Positions 34,248 through 42,430 of a DNA stretch of 64,000 nucleotides are shown here, in pieces; the stretch's first letter is position 1, and each line of letters starts with the position of its first letter. The stretch lies in NCBI RefSeq assembly GCF_014192105.1, contig NZ_JACHXK010000001.1:434001-498000 (forward strand). The letters run 5' to 3'. The position numbers and the translations under genes were made by a program. This DNA is from Paenibacillus phyllosphaerae (lineage in GTDB: Bacteria; Bacillota; Bacilli; Paenibacillales; Paenibacillaceae). The notes under the pieces were generated by a model, which worked only from the letters and a program-made list of their open reading frames with translations, was not told the origin of the DNA and did no database searches.

Positions 34248-35143
34248 CTAGAATTTAAATGAATGTGCTAAAGAAGATGTCCAAATTGCTCGCACAACAT
34301 CTTCTGGAGTAACTGATTCATGTTTAGTAAAAAAGCTAAGTGTAATTTTAAGTATCATTTGGTTTTGCTGATTAACATCTACACTGATCATCTCGTTCAT
34401 TGAACTGTCTAACCTCACATTTATATGATTACCGTAGCTCAAGCAAATGGAATTAGAATCGTAGCTTAACCCACCAATCCAGATTTTCACTCCTGATACT
34501 TGATTGCCGTGCAAATACAGAAGGAATAGTTTTTTCTGATTATTAATCTGCTCGCTGCTAAATTCAAAACCAGAATGCTTTCTACTCAATTGATCAAATA
34601 GTTGTTCAAATAAACTGCAAATTTCAATAAAGCTCTTGTTGATGAATTTCTTTTTATCCAGATCGCTTACTTTTCTCACACCAGGTAAATCTAGATCGTG
34701 AAATACACTTTTGGAAGTAGGAACTTCTACTGACCGTACTTGTGTACTCATTTGATCCATTACACCAAAATCAGGAATATTTCCCAATGGTGCTTTTTCA
34801 AATTTACCTTTCTTGTAAATACGGCGAATTAATTCATCTAATTTTGCTTTGTATTCTGAATCCTGACTAAAGTTGATGGCATAATAATCGCGAAAATGAT
34901 ATGGAAAGACGTTCGTGTAGTCTCCTTCACGCATGAGGAAAATAAATTTATCGGGTTCTGTTCTTAAAGCAGGTAACGACAGCATCGTTTCAAAACCAAC
35001 TCCACCTTGGAAGCCATCCGCTTTCTGGGCATATGCTTTGGTGAGCACCACAATCTCAGATCATTGACAAGGTCTCTGATCCACTGCTCATGGGAAGGTC
35101 CGTCCCAACTATAGCTAATAAAAGCCGTATATCTCTTGTCCAT
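34248..35143 (-). pseudogene. TIR-domain (SEFIR-like) protein, disrupted within the TIR domain
   Basis: The ATG at 35143 follows GAGGGTGAAAG and starts MDKRYTAFISYSWDGPSHEQ, the first strand and helix of a TIR/SEFIR domain. After about 30 codons the frame is lost and roughly 45 codons of the expected domain are missing, including the acidic catalytic region. The second half resumes in another frame near 35051 with LTKAYAQKADGFQGGVGFET and continues to a 260-residue C-terminal part without a known domain. TIR proteins of this layout act in anti-phage defence by NAD depletion; this copy should be inactive. Its promoter carries an intact SOS-type box. Confidence 0.75.
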
Positions 35144-35176
35144 TCTTTCACCCTCTGAATATCATAATCCAATGCT

Positions 35177-35205
35177 ATTGTAGAACATATGTTCCCCGTC
35201 ATCAA
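35177..35205 (-). promoter_or_regulatory. TIR-gene promoter with LexA (SOS) box in the spacer
   Basis: On the minus strand TTGATG (35200-35205), 17 bases, TACAAT (35177-35182). The spacer holds the perfect palindrome GAACATATGTTC (35183-35194), which fits the Gram-positive LexA core GAAC-N4-GTTC with the preferred purine/pyrimidine pattern. Confidence 0.65.
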
Positions 35206-35295
35206 AGGATATTTTCAATTTTCAATCATCTTTTAGACAACGTATTAGAAAATAAGCACATGTGGTAAAATGTTATCTAAAGGACGGTGACCAAC

Positions 35296-35598
35296 ATGTC
35301 TTTATCAAAAAAAGCATTAGAGCAAAGCTTCAAAGATAAATCTGTCGTAGAACTTGAAGATCTTGTTCATTTAATTGAGGACCATTTTGGGTATCATGTT
35401 CAGTTAACTCGTTTGGAACAGTCGGTAGAACTGACGGATACACAAAAAAAGAAACTCACCTCGGAAATCTTTCGCGATCAAAACGTCATTCATCAACTTA
35501 CCCAAGCTGAGAATGACCGACATAACGGAATTTCAACCTACAGTGATGACGAAGATGAATTTGCCCGGTTCCTCAACGAAATGAATCATGGAAAATAA
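35296..35598 (+). CDS. Putative type II antitoxin
   Basis: A 100-residue acidic protein ending with a very acidic arm (STYSDDEDEFARFLNEMNH). The middle is helical (ELEDLVHLIEDHFGYHVQLTRLEQSVELT). The start at 35296 follows AAAGGACGG; an in-frame GTG nine bases upstream is inside that site. The gene overlaps the toxin-like gene by 11 bases, the usual coupling of antitoxin and toxin. I do not recognise the exact family. TAAAAT at about 35264 is a possible -10. Confidence 0.65.
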   Translation: MSLSKKALEQSFKDKSVVELEDLVHLIEDHFGYHVQLTRLEQSVELTDTQKKKLTSEIFRDQNVIHQLTQAENDRHNGISTYSDDEDEFARFLNEMNHGK

Positions 35599-35911
35599 AC
35601 GATATAAAGTTCTATGGACGAGTTATGCTCGCGTTGCCCTTGCAAAGATGCAGCCTTACCAAATTGATCCAATGAACGTTTTCCGGCGTATAAAAGCCAT
35701 CTTATCCTCTCAACCGGATCATAAAGCATACGGAATCTCGGACTTCCCTGGATTTTCGTTTAATGGCTATTCATGGACCCTTATCGGTAACGTAGTCATT
35801 ATTTATAGGGTTGATCATTCTTTACACGAGGTCTACGTTGATGCTTGCTATTTCGCAAATTCAGGATCGTCTCATCATATTTTCTGGGGAATTGATCCTG
35901 ATGAAGAATAA
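35588..35911 (+). CDS. Putative RelE/ParE-fold toxin
   Basis: A 107-residue protein with the order helix-helix-sheet expected of a RelE/ParE-like toxin: YKVLWTSYARVALAKM at the start, FRRIKAILSSQ, then strands GYSWTLIGNVVIIYRVD and EVYVDACYFANS. Length is typical for the superfamily. It has no ribosome site of its own and starts within the end of the previous gene. If active it would be an mRNA endonuclease or gyrase inhibitor; that is inference from fold resemblance and gene order. Confidence 0.65.
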   Translation: MENKRYKVLWTSYARVALAKMQPYQIDPMNVFRRIKAILSSQPDHKAYGISDFPGFSFNGYSWTLIGNVVIIYRVDHSLHEVYVDACYFANSGSSHHIFWGIDPDEE

Positions 35912-35912
35912 A

Positions 35913-35958
35913 AAGTGCCAAGAATAATGCAGCTCAATAGCTCATTTTCTTGGCATTC
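35913..35958 (+). terminator. Terminator of the toxin-antitoxin operon
   Basis: TGCCAAGAA pairs with TTCTTGGCA around an inner AGCT-containing loop, followed by TTCCATTTC. Confidence 0.7.
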
Positions 35959-36019
35959 CATTTCTACTTTATTCATATAACTTTCACGCCAAGTATTCCG
36001 CCAAATTCACAGCCCCTTC

Positions 36020-36569
36020 CTACACCTGTGGTATTAACTTCTGTTCAGCAATCCATTCACGCTTGGTATCCAAATGCCTAAGCCATAACTCCACCAACTG
36101 CCTTCCATTAATCAATTCGATATTTAACCCCTGCGCATAGCTACGAGCACCAGACGTAAAATCGCTTGTCGTCACCACATAGCCGCCCACAGCGCCTTGC
36201 TTAACCATCTGGGAGTGGATAATCGCGATCGGAGCATACCCAACCAGATTCGTATCGTTGAAGCACTTCACTTGTCCAAGATATAGCCCTTTTTCTGTCC
36301 GTTCTTCAATATCGATGCCAAAATCCCCTGTGCTCTTTGTAACGTAGCTGCTTCCGCCTCGAACGGTTGTCATGATATCAGCAACAAAATGTTCAAACAA
36401 TAGCGGATCTTCGTCTTTCTTCTGCTCCAAGTCCCGCTTGAAACGGTTATACAAAGGAGATCACATCAAGCGCAGTTCTGCGGTAGTTCTCTAACAAACT
36501 TTTCTGGTTGTAATACAGAAACAGCAAGTAACAAATAGCAACTATCAATACACTGAGCAGCATAGTCAC
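36020..36569 (-). pseudogene. Membrane-anchored Mrr-like restriction endonuclease, apparent 1-nt frameshift
   Basis: GTG at 36569 after AAAAGGAGAG starts a 40-residue peptide with a membrane helix ([18 protein letters not shown]) that runs into a stop. In the next frame, starting at the same place, 144 residues form an Mrr-type nuclease domain: HFVADIMTTVRGGSSY, the catalytic aspartate in STGDFGIDI and the QxK pair in GLYLGQVKCF, then VVTTSDFTSGARSYAQGLNIELINGRQLV. Such domains attack modified or foreign DNA. A single base change of frame near 36455 would join both parts into one protein. Alternatively the nuclease starts at its own TTG at 36454. Confidence 0.65.
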
Positions 36570-36656
36570 CTTACATCTCTCCTTTTATATCCATCCTTAC
36601 CAAAATTTCAATCAGTTAGCTGTCGCAGCTGCTATACCTTCCTGCACGATAGTAAT

Positions 36657-36813
36657 ACCCTGATCCAAAACAAACTGATTGTCGCACACGTTCTCGCCCA
36701 TTGCGACTTCTTTAAAAAAGATAACGGGCTTCAAATTCATCTAACCGGGACTCACGCAAAACTATACTTACACAAAAAAATCGCCTGCTCCTTCGGTTGA
36801 AGGGGGAGGCGAT
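36657..36813 (+). pseudogene. spoVR: spoVR remnant and right direct repeat of the accessory island
   Basis: About 58 bases (36657-36715) encode the internal spoVR segment [19 protein letters not shown], and then the sequence jumps to the spoVR 3' end, stop and terminator (36733-36813). The pieces match the intact spoVR at 31521 with mostly silent changes. The hairpin here now ends the rrf2 transcript on the minus strand, where it is followed by seven T residues. Confidence 0.85.
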
Positions 36814-36815
36814 TG

Positions 36816-37238
36816 CTATGTCTGGTCCATCTGTGCGGCCAGCTCCGCGATCGTGGTGCGGGCAAGCTCCTGCTCCATCGCGTATTGCGCCTTGGCGAAG
36901 GAGGTCTCGAGCGCGCCTTGGATGCCGCGGCCGACTTGGCAGAGCGGGTTAGGCTTGTCGTGGATGGCGAACAGCTCGTCGCGCTGCTCCTGCTGCACGG
37001 CCAGATACACGTCGAGCAGCGTGATCGCATTCGCTTCGCGGGTGAGCGAGGCGCCGGCTACGCCAGGACTTGTCGCGATGAGGCCCGCTTTGCTCAGCTG
37101 CCCCATAATCCGACGGATGACGACCGGATTGGTATTGACGCTGCCTGCGATGAATTCCGAACTGATCCGTTGATCCTTGGTGTAATCCAGCAGCGTCAGA
37201 ATATGAACAGCGACGGAGAAGCGGCTGCTAATGGACAT
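36816..37238 (-). CDS. Rrf2 family transcriptional regulator (YwnA-like)
   Basis: A 140-residue winged-helix repressor. The N-terminus MSISSRFSVAVHILTLL, the HTH region ISSEFIAGSVNTNPVVIRRIMGQLSKAGLI and the wing GVAGASLTREANAITLLDVY are typical of Rrf2. It has only one cysteine (PLCQVG), so it does not carry the three-cysteine Fe-S site of IscR or NsrR, and resembles YwnA/HypR types that may sense oxidants by thiol chemistry. Start supported by AAGGAG with seven-base spacing. Confidence 0.9.
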   Translation of the reverse strand: MSISSRFSVAVHILTLLDYTKDQRISSEFIAGSVNTNPVVIRRIMGQLSKAGLIATSPGVAGASLTREANAITLLDVYLAVQQEQRDELFAIHDKPNPLCQVGRGIQGALETSFAKAQYAMEQELARTTIAELAAQMDQT

Positions 37239-37381
37239 GGGTGAACTCCTTCTTTCTGTTGCCGATAAACTGAATTCGGCTATCCGTTCCGAGATTCTTC
37301 CTAAAGTTGCCCCTATTATAGTGAGCGCGCCGCTACAAGTCAATAGCCGGGCAACTGCTCATGCCCCTTCTCCCGTGAATG

Positions 37382-37425
37382 AGAAAAGACGGGCTTCCCT
37401 TCCGAAGAAGGAAACAGCCCGTCCC
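37382..37425 (-). terminator. Hairpin downstream of the transglutaminase operon
   Basis: On the minus strand GACGGGC pairs with GCCCGTC around a TTCCTTC/GAAGG inner stem, followed by TTTTC. It lies 180 bases after the operon's last stop. The bases between (37425-37601) hold nothing else I can identify. Confidence 0.6.
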
Positions 37426-37601
37426 CTTGCTGCAGCAGCTTGAACCCGTAAACTGCCATTGCCCCTATTGCAGCCCTTCAGCCGTTAGACGCCGCTAACT
37501 TGCCCGTACTCGGTCTGACGCCTCGTCAATCCCCGATCCCTGCTCTACGTTTACGAATGTGATGATTGCGTTTATCTCTCTCTTGCAATAACACGAATCT
37601 C

Positions 37602-38507
37602 TTACCAATTAACCTTCCGCACATCCACCTTTACGTCCAGTCTGGCTTCGCTCGTTCCGCGATAGACGCCCTTAACAGGGACGATATCTTTGTAGTCTCT
37701 ACCGTGGCCGAGCTTGACGTACCGCTCGCCGATCAACTCATCGTTCGTCGGATCGAAGCCGCACCAGCCGAGGCCGGGCACATAGGCTTCCACCCAAGCA
37801 TGGGACGCCTGCTCGAAATCGGCGCTGCCGCCCTGAAGGTCGCCAACGAAGTGATATCCGCTGACGTATCGGGCAGGCACGCCCTTGGAACGGCAGGCAG
37901 CGATCATCAGATGGGCAAAATCCTGGCATACGCCGCGCTTGCTCACGATCATATCGCTGACGACCGTATGCACGTCCGTCGCCTGCGGGTCATAGACAAA
38001 ATCGTGCTTGATCCGCTTCGAGATGCCGATCAGCCAATCGTAAACATCCGGCAACAGCGGGTCCGAGGCCGCCTCCTGCGGTACTCTATCCCCGGCAGCC
38101 GTAGACGCAAACGCGTCTACTTCATCATTAATGCCCGTATAGGCGGTCGGCAGCAGAAACTCCGCGAACTCGTTCTGCGTCTCCGCGCTCGAAAGCCAGC
38201 GCCATGATTCCTCGGCCGGCATCCGTTCTTCTCCATCCTTGGGCCATGTCATGGCTGCGTTCGTCACGATCGTCATCTGCGTGCGAATCGTCAGCTTATG
38301 GTGCGGCTCGTTGACCGAGAAGGCATGGACGCGGTTGCCGAAAAAGTCCTCGTAGCTGAACAGCGGGGCATTCGGTTCGACCGATATGCCGTGCTGGTAG
38401 CAGGACTGATGCTCGTTGGTAAAGGGAGTCAATCGCAGCTCATTGACACTGTCCGTTACCGGCGATGCGTAAGCGTATTGGGTAGTATGGGTAATTTGCA
38501 GCTTCAT
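37602..38507 (-). CDS. Transglutaminase-like cysteine protease family protein
   Basis: A 301-residue protein with the bacterial transglutaminase N-terminal domain (residues 1-90) and the transglutaminase-like core. The triad is visible: cysteine in RGVCQDFAHLM (near residue 186), histidine in ASHAWVEAYVPGLGW (near residue 228) and aspartate in GFDPTND (near residue 244). The start overlaps the stop of the alpha-E gene (ATGA), with GGAGAGG upstream. It is the third gene of the ATP-grasp, alpha-E, transglutaminase operon, a module widespread in bacteria and thought to make or process a peptide; its product is unknown. Confidence 0.93.
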   Translation of the reverse strand: MKLQITHTTQYAYASPVTDSVNELRLTPFTNEHQSCYQHGISVEPNAPLFSYEDFFGNRVHAFSVNEPHHKLTIRTQMTIVTNAAMTWPKDGEERMPAEESWRWLSSAETQNEFAEFLLPTAYTGINDEVDAFASTAAGDRVPQEAASDPLLPDVYDWLIGISKRIKHDFVYDPQATDVHTVVSDMIVSKRGVCQDFAHLMIAACRSKGVPARYVSGYHFVGDLQGGSADFEQASHAWVEAYVPGLGWCGFDPTNDELIGERYVKLGHGRDYKDIVPVKGVYRGTSEARLDVKVDVRKVNW

Positions 38508-39508
38508 GCGCTTGCCTCTCCGATGCGAAAAAAGGTCTGAGCGAACGACGCCCCAAGCTGCTGCACCGCTTGAAGCAAATGGGCGACGACCGGCGATTCG
38601 CCTTGCGGCGACAGATCCTCGCGCTCGAGGCAAGCCAGATCCGCCTTGATCTTCGCAATCTGGCGAAGCACGCGGTCATGGGCCACGCGCATCGATTTTT
38701 CCATCAGCTCGATACCTTGCAAGTGGTCATCCAGCTGATGGAGCGAGAAATGCACCGAACGCGGGAAGGCCGTGTTCAGGACGAGGAACTCCACGATCGA
38801 CTCGAGGGAGAACCCATCCGCATAATAGCGGCGGAACGGCTGATACGCGCTGACCGAGCGCAGCACCGCCTGCAGATACGGATAGACCGGGTCATACCCG
38901 TCGGAGACGCCTGCCCCTTGCGGCGCGATCAGGCCTGCTGAGCGCAGAATGCGCAGCGTATTCTCGGTCCGCTCCATGTAACGGCCGCACTCGATGAAAT
39001 ACCATTCGTTCTCGCGCGGCATAACCGACTGCACCGTCCCTTGGAACAGCGCCGTCCATTCTTTCACGCGGCTGAAGAACTGATGCGGCGATTCCCGCAT
39101 CATATCCGCCGGCTGCTTCTCGCGCAGCCACAGATAGAAGCCATTCGCCGTATCCCATACTTCGGCCGGCAGCTTCTCGCGCAGCGTTCTCACATTGCCT
39201 CTGGCATAGTTCACGCAGGAGACGAGCGAATTGGGATTCTCGCGGTCAAGCGTAACGTAATAGACCACATCTTGCTCCGTATACGCGCCATACTGCTGCT
39301 CGTAGGCGCCGCGGCTGCCGAGCGCGTCGACAATTCGCCCCCATTTGCAGAGCGGATCCTTGGCCTCTTCATCCCCGCCTTGCTGGAGCGCGACAAGCGG
39401 CTCCTCCGCCTGCAGATGATAATGGACATCGATAAGCCGGGCATGATTCTCCGCCCGCTCCATATAACGACCGATCCAGAACAGCGCCTCCGCATTTCGG
39501 CTAATCAT
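38504..39508 (-). CDS. Alpha-E domain protein (DUF403)
   Basis: A 334-residue all-helical protein of the DUF403 family. Family landmarks: MISRNAEALFWIGRYMERAENHARLIDVHYH at the start, MPRENEWYFIECGRYMERTENTLRIL in the middle and NTAFPRSVHFSLHQLDDHLQGI near residue 270. It always occurs with the circularly permuted ATP-grasp protein encoded just upstream (27 bases away) and is presumed to work with it. Function unknown. Confidence 0.94.
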   Translation of the reverse strand: MISRNAEALFWIGRYMERAENHARLIDVHYHLQAEEPLVALQQGGDEEAKDPLCKWGRIVDALGSRGAYEQQYGAYTEQDVVYYVTLDRENPNSLVSCVNYARGNVRTLREKLPAEVWDTANGFYLWLREKQPADMMRESPHQFFSRVKEWTALFQGTVQSVMPRENEWYFIECGRYMERTENTLRILRSAGLIAPQGAGVSDGYDPVYPYLQAVLRSVSAYQPFRRYYADGFSLESIVEFLVLNTAFPRSVHFSLHQLDDHLQGIELMEKSMRVAHDRVLRQIAKIKADLACLEREDLSPQGESPVVAHLLQAVQQLGASFAQTFFRIGEASA

Positions 39509-39535
39509 CGTTCATTCCTCCGCTCTTGTATTCGT

Positions 39536-40999
39536 CTAACGATTCAGTACCCATGTATCTTTCACGCCGCCACCCTGCGAGGAGTTGACGACAAGAGAGC
39601 CTTCCTTAAGCGCTACGCGCGTCAATCCGCTTGGGATAACGTGCGTCTCTTCCTCCGCCCCCATCAGCACGAAGGCGCGCAGATCGATATGCCTTGGCGT
39701 CATCTCGCCTCCGACCATAACAGGCGCCCGGGACAACTGCATCGTCGTCTGGGCAATATACCTGCCGGGATCCTGACGGATCGCCCGCTCGAACATCTCG
39801 ATTTCCTTTGCCGTTGCCGTCGGGCCGATCAACATCCCATAGCCCCCGGAGAGCGAAGTTTCCTTCACGACCAGATCCTTCAGGTTATCCAGCACATATT
39901 CCCGGTCTTCCTTGCGATCCAGGATATACGTCGGTACATTGTTCAGCACAGGCGACTCATTCAAATAAAACTTGATCATATCCGGCACATAGGCGTATAC
40001 CGCTTTATCGTCCGCAACCCCCGTACCCGGCGCATTGGCAATGGCAATATTCCCGGCACGGTACGCATTCATCAGTCCGGGCACGCCCAGCATCGAATCC
40101 GGCGCGAACGCAAGCGGGTCCAAATAATCGTCGTCCAGCCGGCGATAGATGACATCTACCTGGCGAAGGCCGCGCAGGTCGCGCAAATAAATTTTGTGAT
40201 CCTTATAGACCAAATCCCGGCCTTCCACCAAATGAATGCCCATCTGCTGGGCCAGAAAGGTATGCTCGTAATACGCAGAGTTATAGGCACCTGGAGTGAG
40301 CAGCGCAATGAGCGGATCGCGTTTGCCGGAAGGGGCAAGGCTGCGAAGGGAGCGGAGGAAGATATTCAGGCTTTGGTCAATATCGGCGACGGCGCTCGAG
40401 AGATAAAGGTCATGAAAATGCTCGCTCATCATGCTGCGGCCGCGATATAAATAGGAGAAACCGGAGGGGGTCCTTAAATTATCTTCAAGCACGAAGTACT
40501 CGCCCGTCTCGTTACGGATCAGATCAATCCCCGAAGCCGTCATATAAGCGCCGCCCGGCACCTCCAAGCCCGCCATCTCCGGACGGAAGTAACGGTTGCC
40601 GACGATCATGCGCCGCGGGATAATCCCTTCCTTCACAATTTGCTGTCCGTGATAAATATCGTGGACGAAGGCGTTCAGCGCGCGAACCCGCTGCTTCATG
40701 CCTTGCTCGATCAACTGCCATTCCTGCTTCGGAATAATGCGCGGAATGTAATCGAACGGGATCGTCCGCTCCAGAGGCTCGGCTTGTTCCGGCGTGTAGA
40801 GCGTGAACGTTATGCCCTCCTCGAGCATGCGCTGCTGCAAGGCCTGCTGCCGGGCGGCAAGCTCTGGCGGCTTCATGCGGGAGAACGTCCGGTAGACGCC
40901 CTCGTAATGCGCCCTCACCTTCAAATCCCGCTCGAACATCTCATCATAGAACGAGTCCGCGTCATAAGAATGAAACTGTGATTGTACGGCAATTGACAT
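39536..40999 (-). CDS. Circularly permuted type 2 ATP-grasp protein (DUF404/DUF407)
   Basis: A 487-residue protein. The N-terminal half has the DUF404 core (IPFDYIPRIIPKQEWQLIEQGMKQRVRALNAFVHDIYHGQ) and the second half the DUF407 core with LTPGAYNSAYYEHTFLAQQMGI, KDLVVKETSLSGGYGMLIG and MTPRHIDLRAFV, consistent with a permuted ATP-grasp ligase. It heads the three-gene operon. The start at 40999 follows TTGGAGGCGG; an upstream ATG at 41023 lacks a site. Confidence 0.94.
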   Translation of the reverse strand: MSIAVQSQFHSYDADSFYDEMFERDLKVRAHYEGVYRTFSRMKPPELAARQQALQQRMLEEGITFTLYTPEQAEPLERTIPFDYIPRIIPKQEWQLIEQGMKQRVRALNAFVHDIYHGQQIVKEGIIPRRMIVGNRYFRPEMAGLEVPGGAYMTASGIDLIRNETGEYFVLEDNLRTPSGFSYLYRGRSMMSEHFHDLYLSSAVADIDQSLNIFLRSLRSLAPSGKRDPLIALLTPGAYNSAYYEHTFLAQQMGIHLVEGRDLVYKDHKIYLRDLRGLRQVDVIYRRLDDDYLDPLAFAPDSMLGVPGLMNAYRAGNIAIANAPGTGVADDKAVYAYVPDMIKFYLNESPVLNNVPTYILDRKEDREYVLDNLKDLVVKETSLSGGYGMLIGPTATAKEIEMFERAIRQDPGRYIAQTTMQLSRAPVMVGGEMTPRHIDLRAFVLMGAEEETHVIPSGLTRVALKEGSLVVNSSQGGGVKDTWVLNR

Positions 41000-41028
41000 G
41001 CAAACCGCCTCCAAAGCCCTCATATGTT

Positions 41029-41056
41029 AGTATAATGTCAAATAAATGATAGTAAA
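41029..41056 (-). promoter_or_regulatory. Promoter of the ATP-grasp operon
   Basis: On the minus strand TTTACT (41051-41056), 16 bases, TATACT (41029-41034), 30 bases before the start codon. Confidence 0.55.
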
Positions 41057-41129
41057 TCCGAATGTTTCCGGGTGATATTACCTAAATCATACATGAAATA
41101 CGATTTACATGTCAACTAATATAACACGA

Positions 41130-41167
41130 AAGGCAAGACCTCCAGTAATAAGGTCTTGCCTTTTTCC
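41130..41167 (+). terminator. Hairpin terminator left of the TnpB element
   Basis: AAGGCAAGACC pairs with GGTCTTGCCTT, followed by TTTT on the plus strand. No plus-strand gene lies before it; on the minus strand it could be the original terminator of the transducer gene into which the TnpB element inserted. Confidence 0.7.
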
Positions 41168-41289
41168 CCGCTTTCTAAACTTTATGCGGCATTTTAACTA
41201 TTTATCCTGCTCTAGTGAGAATGCCCCACTTCAAGCATTTGCTACGCGGGGGATGAATCGAGTTCTTTTCTTTTTTTTGCTCAAAATGA

Positions 41290-41307
41290 GAACATATGTG
41301 CTACAAT
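41290..41307 (+). promoter_or_regulatory. tnpB promoter region with SOS-like half-perfect box
   Basis: GAACATATGTGC (41290-41301) differs by one base from the LexA-type palindrome found at the TIR promoter, and is followed in the same way by TACAAT (41302-41307). Confidence 0.4.
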
Positions 41308-41341
41308 ATACCTATCCATCCTTGGAAAGGAGGTTTTAGGC

Positions 41342-42430
41342 ATGTTGATAAAAAAGGCTTACAAGTATCGCATCTACCCTAACGATGAACAACAAGTACT
41401 CATTCAAAAAACGTTGGGCTGTTGCCGCTTTGTCTACAACCACTTCCTGGACAAGTGGAATACAACTTATGCGGAAACAGGCAAAGGGTTGTCGTACAAC
41501 AAATGTGCCACACAACTGCCTGCATTAAAAACCGCCCTGCCATGGCTGGAAGATGTGGACAGTACAGCACTTCAATCTGCCGCCCGTCATCTTGCAAACA
41601 GCTTTGATCGGTTCTTCAAGAAGAAAAACCGTGCTCCGCGTTTCAAAAGCCGCCGTAATCCGGTTCAGAGCTACACGGCTAAACATACGAACGGCAATAT
41701 CGCCATCCGTGGCCATGAGGTCAAACTTCCTAAGTTGGGCTGGATGCGCTTTGCTAATTCTAGGGCATGCGAAGGTCGCATTATCTCAGCCACGATCCGG
41801 CTTAGTGCATCAGGCAAGTATTTCGTCTCCATCCTTTGTGAAGTTGAGCAAGAGCCGCTTCCTGCCGCCAATAAGCATATCGGTATTGACTTGGGCCTGA
41901 AGGAATTTGCCGTCTGCTCAGACGGACTGCGTGTGGCAAGCCCGAGGGCATTCCTCCGCTATGAAAAGAAGTTAGCCTTTTGGCAACGCCGCATGAGCCG
42001 CCGTACCAAGGGCGGCTCGAATTGGCATAAAGCCAAGGTGAACGTCGCTCGCATCTACGAGAAGATCGCCAACATCCGCGAGAACTTCTTGCAACAGTTA
42101 ACAACCAAGCTGATTCGCGAAAACCAAACGATCAGCATAGAAAGCTTAGATGTGGCGAACATGCTCAAAAACACCAAGCTTGCCAAATCGATCGCAGATG
42201 CGTCCTGGGGTGAGTTTGAACGTCAGCTTACGTACAAGGCGAAATGGTATGGACGCACCTTGAAGTTTGCGGATACCTTCGCACCTACAAGCCAGACCTG
42301 TCATGTGTGCGGCTTTGTGAATCCAGAAGTCAAACAGCTATCGATACGGCAGTGGAGTTGCCCATCATGCAGGACGTGTCATGATCGGGACGACAATGCC
42401 GCTCAAAATATTAAGCGAGTCGCTATATAG
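41342..42430 (+). CDS. tnpB: TnpB (OrfB) RNA-guided nuclease of an IS200/IS605-type element
   Basis: A 362-residue TnpB, the ancestor family of Cas12. The RuvC catalytic residues are all present: D183 in IGIDLGLKEF, E267 in ISIESLD and D350 in HDRDDNAAQN. The zinc finger is complete (CHVCG at 320 and CPSC at 340). The N-terminal KKAYKYRIYPNDEQ with basic helix is typical. GGAAAGGAGG precedes the ATG. No TnpA transposase is present, so it belongs to the single-gene (IS1341-like) group. The element inserted at the 3' end of the transducer gene on the opposite strand. It seems intact and could cut DNA with the RNA encoded at its 3' end. Confidence 0.93.
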   Translation: MLIKKAYKYRIYPNDEQQVLIQKTLGCCRFVYNHFLDKWNTTYAETGKGLSYNKCATQLPALKTALPWLEDVDSTALQSAARHLANSFDRFFKKKNRAPRFKSRRNPVQSYTAKHTNGNIAIRGHEVKLPKLGWMRFANSRACEGRIISATIRLSASGKYFVSILCEVEQEPLPAANKHIGIDLGLKEFAVCSDGLRVASPRAFLRYEKKLAFWQRRMSRRTKGGSNWHKAKVNVARIYEKIANIRENFLQQLTTKLIRENQTISIESLDVANMLKNTKLAKSIADASWGEFERQLTYKAKWYGRTLKFADTFAPTSQTCHVCGFVNPEVKQLSIRQWSCPSCRTCHDRDDNAAQNIKRVAI

